DNA from: Bin80 sp026709335
GTDB lineage: Bacteria > Bacteroidota > Rhodothermia > Rhodothermales > Bin80
Direction: 5' to 3'
Assembly (NCBI GenBank): GCA_965200825.1
Contig: OZ241385.1
Location: 2,728,001 to 2,792,000, forward strand
DNA length: 64,000 nt
Both the position numbers and the translations under genes were made by a program. Of this stretch, positions 1 through 7,616 are shown in pieces (position 1 is the stretch's first letter; every line of letters starts with the position of its first letter). The notes below the pieces were generated by a model. It ran no database searches, was not told the origin of the DNA, and was given only the letters and a program-made list of their open reading frames with translations.

Positions 1-1
1 T

Positions 2-457
2 CCGGTTGCCGTGGTAGAGGATGAGTATCAATTTGTCCTGGGGCATGGGGTTCTATGGACCGATAAAGACATTGCGGTCGAGATGATGAAACAGGTGCAG
101 GCGCAGTTCCCGGAATTCAAGTTCACCTGTTCGTTTGATCTGTCCTTTTACAGCCCCGAAGTGCGACAGGAGCTAGATCATTTGTTAGAGGTCACCGGCA
201 TGTCAAAGAAGGGATATCTCGACAAGGCGGAGTGTGCGCGTCAGAACATGCCGGCATACAAAGAAGCTCGTACAGGGCATTCGGCAGTGGAGTCCTGCAT
301 GAACAATCTCAATCATCGGAGGATGGATGTGGTGCGAGAGGTGAGTCAGGAAGCATTTGCACGGGCCGTTGCACTCTCGGTACTGGGAGCAAATCTCCAC
401 CGACTGAGAGCGATCATTCGGGCGCAGGAGCGCGAACGCAAACGACGTGCGGCGTAG
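2..457 (+). CDS. ISNCY-type transposase, C-terminal part (cut by window edge)
   Basis: The reading frame is open from base 2, so the gene begins outside the window; the first internal ATG is at 11. The visible 150 or so residues end in a block with HSAVES near residue 90 and a closing helix ALSVLGANLHRLRAII. That matches the C-terminal catalytic Glu region and tail of ISNCY-family DDE transposases, which mobilise their own insertion sequence. The upstream catalytic Asp residues are not visible. No clear terminal inverted repeat was found in the following 320 bases. The family call rests on pattern recognition; an IS1182-like element is the alternative. Confidence 0.6.
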   Translation, partial: PVAVVEDEYQFVLGHGVLWTDKDIAVEMMKQVQAQFPEFKFTCSFDLSFYSPEVRQELDHLLEVTGMSKKGYLDKAECARQNMPAYKEARTGHSAVESCMNNLNHRRMDVVREVSQEAFARAVALSVLGANLHRLRAIIRAQERERKRRAA

Positions 458-777
458 TAAAACCATAGGATGTGGGATCTTTTTGAAGAAGTCACCTGAA
501 CTGAACGGGGGAGATATGTCCGGACTTCCCAAATTCGTGATCGTGTAGAGATCAATTCCTCCGTTTGCCCCCAAAAACGATCATGTAATCGCACATTATG
601 TACCCTCAATCCAGACTCAGTCCAACAGTCGATCCCCAAAGTGACCCGAGGAATCAGAAAAGTCGTACTTTTCGGACGAACTCTATGTAGATTTTGCTAC
701 ACAAATCCCATAAAAATATACCCCCAACTACTCTCAGAGCGATATTTACTTTTCAATGAAGAGGTTTTGCAAGAAGA
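458..777. other. Intergenic, probable IS end
   Basis: No convincing gene. This stretch lies between the transposase stop and the stop of the propeller gene, so it probably contains the insertion sequence's right end, but I could not place it. Near 728-772 is a block (TACTCTCAGAG, then ATATTTA, then GGTTTTGCAAGA) that recurs with roughly 75 percent identity near 45575-45620. Confidence 0.4.
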
Positions 778-1863
778 TCATAAGTCAAAACTATAGCCAT
801 ATACATATTCTGCCCATGGTGAAGCAACGTATAAACGATCTCTATGAAATAGAAAATCTCTAGCAGGGATATTTTTGCGTTCTTCTGGATTATTGGTGGG
901 GCGCAGAACAAATTTTCTAACGAGTTGATGCTCATTTTCAGACACATCGATAATGTAGTTGTCTGTTCTGTGTACGCTTGCAATCAAGTAACGAGAATCT
1001 ATAAATTCAACCCATTCAATGAAGCTGAACGTCCCAGGATTAAGGACTTCTGGAGGTGCTCCACCAGGAATGCCAGTAGGCGTCCAATCACGAACATCTT
1101 TTCCCTCAAACCGGATTGTCTTTAAGTGTGTAAACTGATCGTCATAAACAAATATATAAGGAAGGCCTTTGTATCCTACTGCAACGCGATTTCCTTCGGG
1201 AGAAATGGATACAATGTAACTGTTTTCCCCGGTACGGTCAGGAAGGTCCAAAACAGGAAGTAATTGTTTGAATTCAAACCAATGAAAAGGAGGGACAGTG
1301 CTACGAGCACAAATGATCCATTTGTTAACTTCGGGGCATTCCAAAAGCATATATCCAGGTGAAACTCCTAGAGTTCCCATGCCAGAAACAGAAAAGGAAC
1401 TTGCATAATCCATACTTTCTTTGAAAATTTGGACACGCCCTCTATCTTTTACAAATACATGAGTTCCATTGTATTCAAGCCCCCTCAAACTTAAGAATTC
1501 TCCTGGACCTTTTCCACGCTTACCAATTTTCCGCACAAGATGCCCGTTGCGGTCCACCACGAAAATGCCAGTAGCTTGGCTATCTGAGATATAAAAGCTG
1601 TCTGCAATAGCAATGATACCATTAGGGCGTCCGAGAATCAAAGAATCCTTTACTAATCCCAGTGCAGCATTAGCAACCCATTCTTCAGCTTCTATATCAG
1701 TGTTAACAATAAAGTGTGGAGCAACAGTTAACAAGCTGTCAACCGTCGGAGAGTTTTCAAATCGGGTAAGCATTGCCGACTCTCTCTCTCCACAAGCTAC
1801 AAAGAGAAGAAATAGAAAAGATAACGCCGCGGATCTCAAACAAGCAGGAGAAATTAATTTCAT
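778..1863 (-). CDS. Six-bladed beta-propeller lipoprotein
   Basis: A 361-residue protein with a lipoprotein signal (hydrophobic stretch, lipobox LLFVAC, Cys near 24), so it is probably anchored outside the inner membrane or in the outer membrane. The body has NHL/TolB-like blades: an IIAIADSFYISDSQATGIFVVD strand region, then a GPGEFLSLRG turn near residue 125, the hallmark of the Bacteroidota 6-bladed beta-propeller family (PF17170/PF15869-like). Its substrate is unknown. It lies 103 nt downstream of a Cys-rich peptide gene split by an insertion sequence, on the same strand. The same peptide-propeller order occurs at 47-49 kb and 58-59.5 kb, so the two are probably cotranscribed partners. 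Confidence 0.75.
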   Translation of the reverse strand: MKLISPACLRSAALSFLFLLFVACGERESAMLTRFENSPTVDSLLTVAPHFIVNTDIEAEEWVANAALGLVKDSLILGRPNGIIAIADSFYISDSQATGIFVVDRNGHLVRKIGKRGKGPGEFLSLRGLEYNGTHVFVKDRGRVQIFKESMDYASSFSVSGMGTLGVSPGYMLLECPEVNKWIICARSTVPPFHWFEFKQLLPVLDLPDRTGENSYIVSISPEGNRVAVGYKGLPYIFVYDDQFTHLKTIRFEGKDVRDWTPTGIPGGAPPEVLNPGTFSFIEWVEFIDSRYLIASVHRTDNYIIDVSENEHQLVRKFVLRPTNNPEERKNIPARDFLFHRDRLYVASPWAEYVYGYSFDL

Positions 1864-2074
1864 AATAGATCCAGCACCAACACCCTTCCCCTATTATCCG
1901 GGAACACTACTTGAACGATCCCCGACCTACACGAACAAGAATGAGCGTAGGAGAAAAACAGTTGATCTATCCTCCGTTAACAGAAACCCCACATAAACGA
2001 CCTATCCATGGTCCATCCCCGCTTCCTGACCACGAGCCATACTCCCCACAATCAATAGACATTTCCCAGCCGTC

Positions 2075-2082
2075 ATCGTCCG
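2075..2082. repeat. 8-bp target site duplication of the ISL3 element
   Basis: ATCGTCCG here is identical to 3371-3378 on the other side of the element. Collapsing the pair restores the reading frame of the small peptide gene. Confidence 0.92.
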
Positions 2083-3370
2083 GGTTCTACTGGGCTTTGT
2101 GTGGTTTGAGATCTAGACCTCCGCAGAAGAAGAGAATTGCGACTCTGAAGTTTTCAAACCTTCTGTATCCTCTTCCGATGGTTTTGATCTCTTGAATTTT
2201 CCCATTCATACGTTCAGCGATCGCATTGGATTGTGGATGGCAAAGCGCGTTACAGACTCCCTCATAATGTTCTCTGAACATCTCTGCAATCTTGATGACT
2301 TCTTTCACCCCTGCGGTTTCCACGCTTTTGATCCAGAGATCAAAATCTTTCTTTGCTTCGGCGAAAGAGGTGCTGTTAAAGAGGGCTTTGAAGTCTTCTC
2401 GCAATCGCCAGGCTACACTGACTTCCAGGTTGGCTTCCTGGATGATCTTGAAGATCTCTTCCTGCGTTTTGGTGCGATTCTTCTCGTTCTTCAACAGTGC
2501 AAATCGGCTCCCCTTCAATTCTTCCGGATGGGTTTTCACTTCACGCTGGCGAACCTTGTTCAGCGCTGTATTGAGATACTGGATCAAATGAAACCGGTCG
2601 TGGATCAGGGCCGCCTCGGGAAAAACGGTTTTGACCGCTCCAATGAAGGCTTTCCACATATCGATGGAGACCGTCTCTACTTTCTCTTTTAGGTCTTCAA
2701 AAATGCGCTCTAAGAGTGCGATCGTGCCTTTTTTCGTCCGCCCTTCCCCGACATCAAGCACCACACCACGGGTCGAATCACAAACGATCGTTGCATAGAC
2801 ATGCCCGCGCCGGAGGGCTTTCTCATCCACGCTCACATGAGCGACTGCTTCCAGCTTCCTTCGCTTCATTCCGCGCTCAACCCCCCGGTGCATGAACGCA
2901 TGAACCTGATCAAATGAGCAGCGGATCAACCCGGCCGTTTTGGTCTGATTCTTGTTCACCCGCAGGATCTCTATCGCCCAGCTCTCAAACGAATGCGTCG
3001 CATGACTTGATGGATCCGTCCAGGGAATCTCCATCGTTTTGATCCCCGCAGAAGACTTCACGCGTGGAAGTCTGCAATGAATATAACAAACGCTCTGAAA
3101 CCAGTCCAAGTGACGCCATACGCGCTCCCTGCGACGGTCATAAAATACTCCGGGTTCTCCCGTCTCTGGACAGATCAGGTTCTGCCCCGAATGCGAAAGA
3201 TAAACATCAATTCGTCGCTCCTTCGGGTTAAAGGTGACCTCGTCAACTTGCCACTCGGAGTCAAGTCCTAACGAGTCCCGCATCACCGCATTCATAAATT
3301 CCTTTGTCATGAAATTTCTATATTTGATTCAGCTTGAATTTAATCATTTCATACAAAACCCTACAGAACC
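2083..3370 (-). mobile_element. Complete ISL3-family insertion sequence
   Basis: This 1288-bp element is bounded by imperfect inverted repeats of about 22 bp (left GGTTCTACTGGGCTTTG; right, read inward, GGTTCTGTAGGGTTTTG). It is flanked by a perfect 8-bp direct repeat, ATCGTCCG, at 2075-2082 and 3371-3378. An 8-bp duplication and one transposase gene are typical of the ISL3 family. The transposase stop codon lies inside the left inverted repeat. The intact gene, matching duplications and clean restoration of the target frame suggest a recent insertion. Confidence 0.93.
2087..3310 (-). CDS. ISL3-family transposase
   Basis: A 407-residue transposase with an N-terminal Zn-binding-like region, a middle DDE nuclease core (VSVDEKALRRGHVYATIV near residue 160-180, VSIDMWKAFIGAV near 220), and a C-terminal block CHPQSNAIAERMNGKIQEIK carrying the final Glu. 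Length is normal for ISL3. It catalyses cut-and-paste movement of the surrounding element. The coding region fills the element almost completely and has no frameshift, so it is probably functional. A diverged partial relative lies at 55230-55635. Confidence 0.93.
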   Translation of the reverse strand: MTKEFMNAVMRDSLGLDSEWQVDEVTFNPKERRIDVYLSHSGQNLICPETGEPGVFYDRRRERVWRHLDWFQSVCYIHCRLPRVKSSAGIKTMEIPWTDPSSHATHSFESWAIEILRVNKNQTKTAGLIRCSFDQVHAFMHRGVERGMKRRKLEAVAHVSVDEKALRRGHVYATIVCDSTRGVVLDVGEGRTKKGTIALLERIFEDLKEKVETVSIDMWKAFIGAVKTVFPEAALIHDRFHLIQYLNTALNKVRQREVKTHPEELKGSRFALLKNEKNRTKTQEEIFKIIQEANLEVSVAWRLREDFKALFNSTSFAEAKKDFDLWIKSVETAGVKEVIKIAEMFREHYEGVCNALCHPQSNAIAERMNGKIQEIKTIGRGYRRFENFRVAILFFCGGLDLKPHKAQ

Positions 3371-3614
3371 ATCGTCCGTATTGAGCTCTGTTTTGCAAGT
3401 CCCATTATCACACTCTAATTTCGTTGCGGAATCGGACACATGCGCAGAGACTAAGCTTCCGAGAATGAATATTACGCATATACAGATAAAGTTAAAGAGT
3501 TTTTTCATGACAGCAAGAGATTGTTTAATGGGTGAAGGACATTCAAGTGTAAGAAATAAATTGGAATTATATAGTGCCTGCTGTAAAATGCCCCCTGAAC
3601 AAGGGTGCGTTTTT

Positions 3615-3899
3615 TCATCTCATTTTACATGGAGGGCTATGTAATCCGAACCAGTATGCAGGACCTGACGCTGGAACAAATTGCCCGCAGAGTACTGGAA
3701 GCGCAAAAGGATCGCACGTGGTGGTACAGAGGCCTGTGCAAATTACATCTCCGTCACATTTTAAGCCAGCAGCCGCAAGTCCTGGCTCGTGATTCAATGT
3801 AAATGACAGAACGGTCAAACAGGCAGTTCCAATCAGAGATAAAACTACGCGCATAGCGCGACGGCTAAAAAGAGATAGAAAAAATCCCATATTATTCAT
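3615..3899 (-). CDS. Cys-rich secreted peptide, copy A
   Basis: A 94-residue precursor with a positively charged N-terminus, a hydrophobic segment (VVLSLIGTACLTVLSF) and a probable cleavage near LAAA, followed by a mature part with six cysteines (LKCDGDVICTGLCTTTCDPF and further). The first 70 or so residues are nearly identical to the peptide at 46808-47140, but the tail diverges completely after LCGQ or FCGH. Its start codon overlaps the stop of the small ORF at 3896-4135 by 4 nt (ATGA), suggesting translational coupling. It heads a minus-strand series: this gene, the IS-split peptide, then the propeller lipoprotein. Function unknown; a secreted disulfide-rich peptide or RiPP-like precursor is possible. 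Confidence 0.6.
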   Translation of the reverse strand: MNNMGFFLSLFSRRAMRVVLSLIGTACLTVLSFTLNHEPGLAAAGLKCDGDVICTGLCTTTCDPFALPVLCGQFVPASGPAYWFGLHSPPCKMR

Positions 3900-4224
3900 G
3901 ACGAATGTTCTATTGGCTTTAACAAGTGCATTTGAGCGGGGGGATCCATACGAAAATCCCGTATAGCATAATCATTTATACGGATAAATTGGGGTTGATC
4001 ATTTTCAATGTGGACGCAGATCCAATGTGTGGAACAAAACGTCAAGATTGAAGGGGATTCCATTTTTAAGTAGATAAGAGCCTCGGATTGGAATTGAATG
4101 TTCGAGATTTTTTGTAACGTAGCCAGTTCGTCCATAGAAGGAATCCTTCATTAATCTGTTGACATGCCTGCAATATTCGTGCCATGCTCTGTCCAGTAGG
4201 TTCATCAACAGTTCTGAGGCTGGG
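3682..4224 (-). repeat. Long duplication, copy A (inverted relative to copy B)
   Basis: This segment is repeated in the opposite orientation at 46505-47024. From the small ORF through the signal peptide of the Cys-rich gene the two differ at only a handful of positions over about 400 bp, apart from a 20-nt length difference just upstream of the small ORF. Identity ends abruptly inside the peptide gene, right after the codons for CG, where the tails become unrelated. Confidence 0.88.
3896..4135 (-). CDS. Small conserved ORF upstream of Cys-rich peptide, copy A
   Basis: A 79-residue ORF (MDELATLQKISNIQFQSEAL) with no recognised domain. A near-identical version at 46542-46811 differs at only two residues in the shared part, and in both places it overlaps the next Cys-rich gene by ATGA. 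Such spacing suggests a real translated and coupled gene, possibly a cytosolic partner or leader ORF. However, the two copies lie in a recent duplication that is about 99 percent identical, so conservation alone is weak evidence for coding. I do not recognise a family. Confidence 0.4.
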   Translation of the reverse strand: MDELATLQKISNIQFQSEALIYLKMESPSILTFCSTHWICVHIENDQPQFIRINDYAIRDFRMDPPAQMHLLKPIEHSS

Positions 4225-4331
4225 GGAACGACTGTTTGCAGGACTCGACCAATATATCAACGGGATCCAGTGACTCCGTGTGAGTTGAACGATGGCCCTC
4301 GACATCATGAAACGTGCTGTAAAGCGAGGGA
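4155..4331 (-). repeat. 177-bp shared leader repeat, copy A
   Basis: This is 97 percent identical (5 mismatches in 177) to 59618-59794 and ends just upstream of a Cys-rich peptide operon in both places. A shorter piece of the same sequence (around GAACTGTTGATGAACC) lies at 46505-46569, upstream of the third peptide operon. On the operon strand it contains overlapping short frames, but none is open in all copies. It may be a common promoter or 5' leader, or the remnant of a mobile element that spread the module. Confidence 0.85.
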
Positions 4332-4536
4332 GGTTCTGGAGAATTTTTTCATAACTCTGCATAAGTCAAGTAATAGGATAATAGATCAAAATGAGGGATT
4401 TAAAATCTCCTGATTAAGGGGGTAGATAAAGTATTCTGCGTTGTGATTTCTTGGTTCGTTAGAAATCCAAGCATGCCAATAGCGGAAGGTATTAAATGTG
4501 CCCGTTCAGTTTCTCTGAATCTTGTGATGATTTCTC
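4225..4536. other. Gene-free spacer before aminotransferase gene
   Basis: Beyond the end of the 177-bp repeat (4331) I see no gene, hairpin or IS terminus up to the aminotransferase stop at 4537. ORFs here are short and overlap the repeat. Confidence 0.4.
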
Positions 4537-5712
4537 CTATACAAGATGAAGCGCGCCCAAAATCACATCCAACGCCTCGTCCAGAATGTTTTGCGGGATA
4601 TTGAGTGGAGGCGCGAGGCGGATGACAGTTCCCGAATGGAGTGTCCATCCCAGAAGGACTCCTTGATCCAGGCAGATTTTCACGACCTGCTCAGCAATCG
4701 CCGTACTCGGGAGATCCAGTCCCATCATGGCCCCCCGGCCACGTAGAGTACTGATGGGTGAAGGCTGGAGCTTTGATCGGATTTGATCTCCTACCCATCT
4801 CGCTCGTTCAGGAAGTTTTTCTTCTGTCATAACTCGCAGCGTAGCATCGGCCGCCGCACAAGAAACCGGATGCCCTCCAAAAGTGGTCACATGGCTGAGT
4901 GGCGGATCACGCCGCAAAGAATCCATGATCTTGGTACTGGACACAAAAGCACCAAGGGGCATGCCCCCTCCCATTGCTTTGGCCAGAGTTAGAATATCCG
5001 GTATAATGCCTTCATGCTCAAAAGCAAACAAATGTCCGGTACGCCCGAATCCTGTCTGAATCTCATCCAGAATCAGCAGAGTTTCTGTGGAAGAACATTG
5101 CGATCGTAAAGCTTTGAACCATCCTGGAGGAGGCACGCGCATTCCCCCTTCCCCCTGGATTGGCTCAGTAATCACGCAAGCAGTTTGATCATCAATTTCA
5201 GTCAGAGCGTCGAAGTCACCAAAAGTCAGAAAGGTAACATCTGGAAGGAGTGGTCGGAATGGATCCTGGTAGATACTTCGTCCGGTGACACTCAGAGAGC
5301 CATGGGTGTCTCCGTGATAAGATTGCTCAAAGGCAATCATTCGATTACGGCCAGTGTACTTCTTGGCCAGTTTGAGGGCCCCCTCATTGGCCTCAGTTCC
5401 TGACATGGTAAAATAGACACAGTCCAGCGGGGCTGGGAGTAGATTCGTCAGGTGCTTTGAAAACTGAACTTGGGGTGCCTGGATGAACTCCCCGTAGACC
5501 ATAACATGGAGGTGCTTGTCAAGCTGGTCACGGATTGCACGCAAAACACTCGGATGTCGATGCCCCAGCGAGGAAACTGCAATTCCACTGATGAAATCAA
5601 TCAGTCGATTGCCATTGGTCAAAAAGAGAAAAGGTCCCTCTGCCCATTCCACTTCAAAGCCGAGAGGATGATCACTTGTCCAGGCAAGGTGACGCGCAAA
5701 GTCGGTTTTCAT
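4537..5712 (-). CDS. Class III PLP-dependent aminotransferase
   Basis: A 391-residue cytosolic fold-type I aminotransferase of the acetylornithine/4-aminobutyrate/ornithine group, moving an amino group from an omega-amino donor to 2-oxoglutarate. Visible landmarks are the PLP phosphate-binding turn SGTEANEGALKLA, the YHGDTHGSLS region, the LILDEIQTGFGRTG strand with the PLP-ring Asp, and LAKAMGGGMPLGAF with the Schiff-base Lys. I chose the internal ATG (MKTDFARHLAWT) because the 16 residues upstream do not fit the family. It is divergent from the SDR gene at 5787, with a 74-bp shared promoter region. Exact substrate cannot be told; argD-like and gabT-like roles are both possible. Confidence 0.85.
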   Translation of the reverse strand: MKTDFARHLAWTSDHPLGFEVEWAEGPFLFLTNGNRLIDFISGIAVSSLGHRHPSVLRAIRDQLDKHLHVMVYGEFIQAPQVQFSKHLTNLLPAPLDCVYFTMSGTEANEGALKLAKKYTGRNRMIAFEQSYHGDTHGSLSVTGRSIYQDPFRPLLPDVTFLTFGDFDALTEIDDQTACVITEPIQGEGGMRVPPPGWFKALRSQCSSTETLLILDEIQTGFGRTGHLFAFEHEGIIPDILTLAKAMGGGMPLGAFVSSTKIMDSLRRDPPLSHVTTFGGHPVSCAAADATLRVMTEEKLPERARWVGDQIRSKLQPSPISTLRGRGAMMGLDLPSTAIAEQVVKICLDQGVLLGWTLHSGTVIRLAPPLNIPQNILDEALDVILGALHLV

Positions 5713-5786
5713 GAAAGAAGTCCATTTAATGGAGAACAGGTATATATGGCTGGGGTTCAAGCTTTACATACTAATCCGGATTATTC

Positions 5787-6494
5787 ATGAATTTACGCAA
5801 CAAGGTCGCTGTAGTAACCGGTGCCAGCAGTGGGCTCGGGTGGGAGTTCGCTCGCCATCTGGTAAATCACGGCAGTAGAGTCTATGGGCTTGCACGGAGA
5901 CTGGACCGTCTGGAATCGCTGGAGTCTGAGATCGGTTCAGAATTCAGGCCCGTTGAATGTGATGTGTCTGATGAGGTTTCTGTTAGAGAAGCTTTTTCCG
6001 GGCTTGATCGTGTGGATATCCTAATCAATAATGCAGGGCTCGGACGTTTTGCTGCAGTCGAAGAACAGTCAAAAGAGGATTGGGATGTACAGATAGATAC
6101 AAACCTGACAGGCGTATACCTCTGTACCCGTGCAGTCATCCCACTGATGAAAGAACAGAACCGGCAGACTGGGTTTGGAGGTCATATCATTCATATTGCG
6201 TCGGTTGCAGGTTTGGTTGGGAATGCGAATTTAAGTGCATACAATGCAACGAAATTCGGATTGCGCGGATTTAGTGAGGCATTGATGAAGGAATTGCGAG
6301 GTGACGGCATTAAGGTTACCAGTGTGTGTCCAGGTAGCGTTGCAACAGAATTCGGGAGTGTAGCAGGTTCACCGGGAGCGTCAAATCCCATGCAATCGGA
6401 GGATATTGCGTCCACGGTGATTCATATCTTGCAAGCACCAGACAATTATTTGATTTCAGAGGTTGTCATGCGGCCTCTCAGACCACGCGGATAG
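5787..6494 (+). CDS. Short-chain dehydrogenase/reductase
   Basis: A 235-residue classical SDR with a Rossmann fold, using NAD(P)H to reduce or oxidise a carbonyl or alcohol substrate. Seen in order: cofactor-binding TGASSGLGWEFA near residue 12, structural NNAG near 80, catalytic Ser in HIASVAG, the catalytic pair in YNATK and the SVCPGSVATEF loop. Length and motifs are typical of the 3-ketoacyl-ACP-reductase-like or sepiapterin-like group, so the substrate is open. It ends 2 nt before the TRAP binding protein gene and is probably cotranscribed with it. Confidence 0.88.
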   Translation: MNLRNKVAVVTGASSGLGWEFARHLVNHGSRVYGLARRLDRLESLESEIGSEFRPVECDVSDEVSVREAFSGLDRVDILINNAGLGRFAAVEEQSKEDWDVQIDTNLTGVYLCTRAVIPLMKEQNRQTGFGGHIIHIASVAGLVGNANLSAYNATKFGLRGFSEALMKELRGDGIKVTSVCPGSVATEFGSVAGSPGASNPMQSEDIASTVIHILQAPDNYLISEVVMRPLRPRG

Positions 6495-6496
6495 CC

Positions 6497-7612
6497 ATGA
6501 AACGCAGAAAATTTATCAGAAACGCAGCCTTGGGTGCCGCAGCCGGAACCGTTCTTGCCGGTTGTAGCTCGACGGATTCCGATTCTCCCGCAGTACAGAC
6601 CCGAACCCCAAGACTTCGATGGCGGCTTGCATCAAGTTTTGCACGCTCACTGGATACGATTTATGGGGCAGCCGAAGTCATGAGTAATCGTGTGAGTCAA
6701 CTGACCGACGATAGATTTACCATTCGCGTTTATCCGGCTGGAGAAATTGTCCCGGCCTTTGAGGTGCTTGATTCCGTGCAGAAGGGGACGATACAAATCG
6801 GGCACTCGGCTGGATATTATTATATCGGCAAGAATCCTGCGTTCGCGTTTGAGACGACCGTCCCTTTTGGTCTCACAGCACGTCAATACAATAGTTGGGT
6901 CTATGAAGGTGGGGGGCAGGAAGTCTTGAGGGGGTTGTTCGCAGATTATGATGTGCTGAATTATCCCGGGGGAAATACGGGAGCACAGATGGGTGGCTGG
7001 TTCAATCGCGAAATAAATAGCTTGCAGGACCTCAATGGCCTCTCCATGCGTATTCCCGGCTTGGGGGGCAGAGTAATGGATCAGCTGGGAGTTACCGTGC
7101 AGCAGATTCCGGGCGGCGAGATTTATCCAGCACTAGAGCGTGGAGCCATTGACGCGGCGGAATGGGTCGGCCCTTATGATGATGAAAAACTCGGGTTTAA
7201 TCAGGTTGCACGCTATTACTATTATCCGGGCTGGTGGGAGCCGTCGGCGAACCTTTCCTTCTTTGTGAATACGCAGGCTATGCAGGAACTTCCATCAACA
7301 TACCAAGCGGCCTTGGAAGTTGCAATGGCGGAAGCCAATCAGTATATGCTTACAAGATATGATGCCCTGAACCCTCCTGCATTTCAACGGATTGTTAATT
7401 CTGATATTGAGTTACGATCTTTTCCTCAGGATATGATGGATGCTGCATATACCGCCTCGCAGGACCTGTTGCAGGAGCAACGCAGTAATCCTGCTTTTGC
7501 TCGGGTCCACGACTCTTTCCTTGCCTGGCGCCGTGAATCAGACAACTGGGTCCAGACATCCGAATTTGAGATGCTCTCTTACATGAATCGACGCAGAACA
7601 TCCGGGTCGTAA
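6497..7612 (+). CDS. TRAP transporter substrate-binding protein (DctP/TakP-like)
   Basis: A 371-residue periplasmic solute-binding protein with a twin-arginine-like signal (RRKFIRNAALGAAAG) and a lipobox LAGC, so it may be a Tat-exported lipoprotein. The fold signature follows: LRWRLASSF start, AEVMSNRVSQLTDDRFTIRVYPAGEI, the ligand Arg in LNGLSMRIPGLGG, and ERGAIDAAEWVGPYDD. These match the DctP family, closest to the TakP group that binds 2-oxo acids. It delivers ligand to the permease genes that follow on the opposite strand (7617-9562). The convergent arrangement with only 4 bp between stops is unusual for a TRAP set. Confidence 0.92.
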   Translation: MKRRKFIRNAALGAAAGTVLAGCSSTDSDSPAVQTRTPRLRWRLASSFARSLDTIYGAAEVMSNRVSQLTDDRFTIRVYPAGEIVPAFEVLDSVQKGTIQIGHSAGYYYIGKNPAFAFETTVPFGLTARQYNSWVYEGGGQEVLRGLFADYDVLNYPGGNTGAQMGGWFNREINSLQDLNGLSMRIPGLGGRVMDQLGVTVQQIPGGEIYPALERGAIDAAEWVGPYDDEKLGFNQVARYYYYPGWWEPSANLSFFVNTQAMQELPSTYQAALEVAMAEANQYMLTRYDALNPPAFQRIVNSDIELRSFPQDMMDAAYTASQDLLQEQRSNPAFARVHDSFLAWRRESDNWVQTSEFEMLSYMNRRRTSGS

Positions 7613-7616
7613 GCAA

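Larger units (their letters stand above)
1967..3508 (-). pseudogene. Small Cys-rich secreted peptide gene split by an ISL3 element
   Basis: Removing the insertion at 2083-3370 and one copy of the 8-bp target duplication joins 3508-3371 to 2074-1967 in frame. The result is an intact 81-residue precursor. It starts MKKLFNFICICVIFIL, has a probable signal cleavage after VSA, then a mature part with four cysteines (LECDNGTCK, MSIDCGEYG, GRLCGVS), ending VNGG. The CxxxxC start resembles ARCENNVC in the peptide at 59269-59541. It lies between another Cys-rich peptide gene (3615-3899) and a propeller lipoprotein gene. Secreted Cys-rich peptides next to propellers recall NVEALA-type proteins of Bacteroidota; function unknown. 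The insertion should inactivate it. Confidence 0.8.

Noticed and set aside
4066..4362. 98-codon frame across the leader repeat
   Set aside because: Not open in the other copies (a stop in copy C, frame change in copy B), so not conserved as coding.
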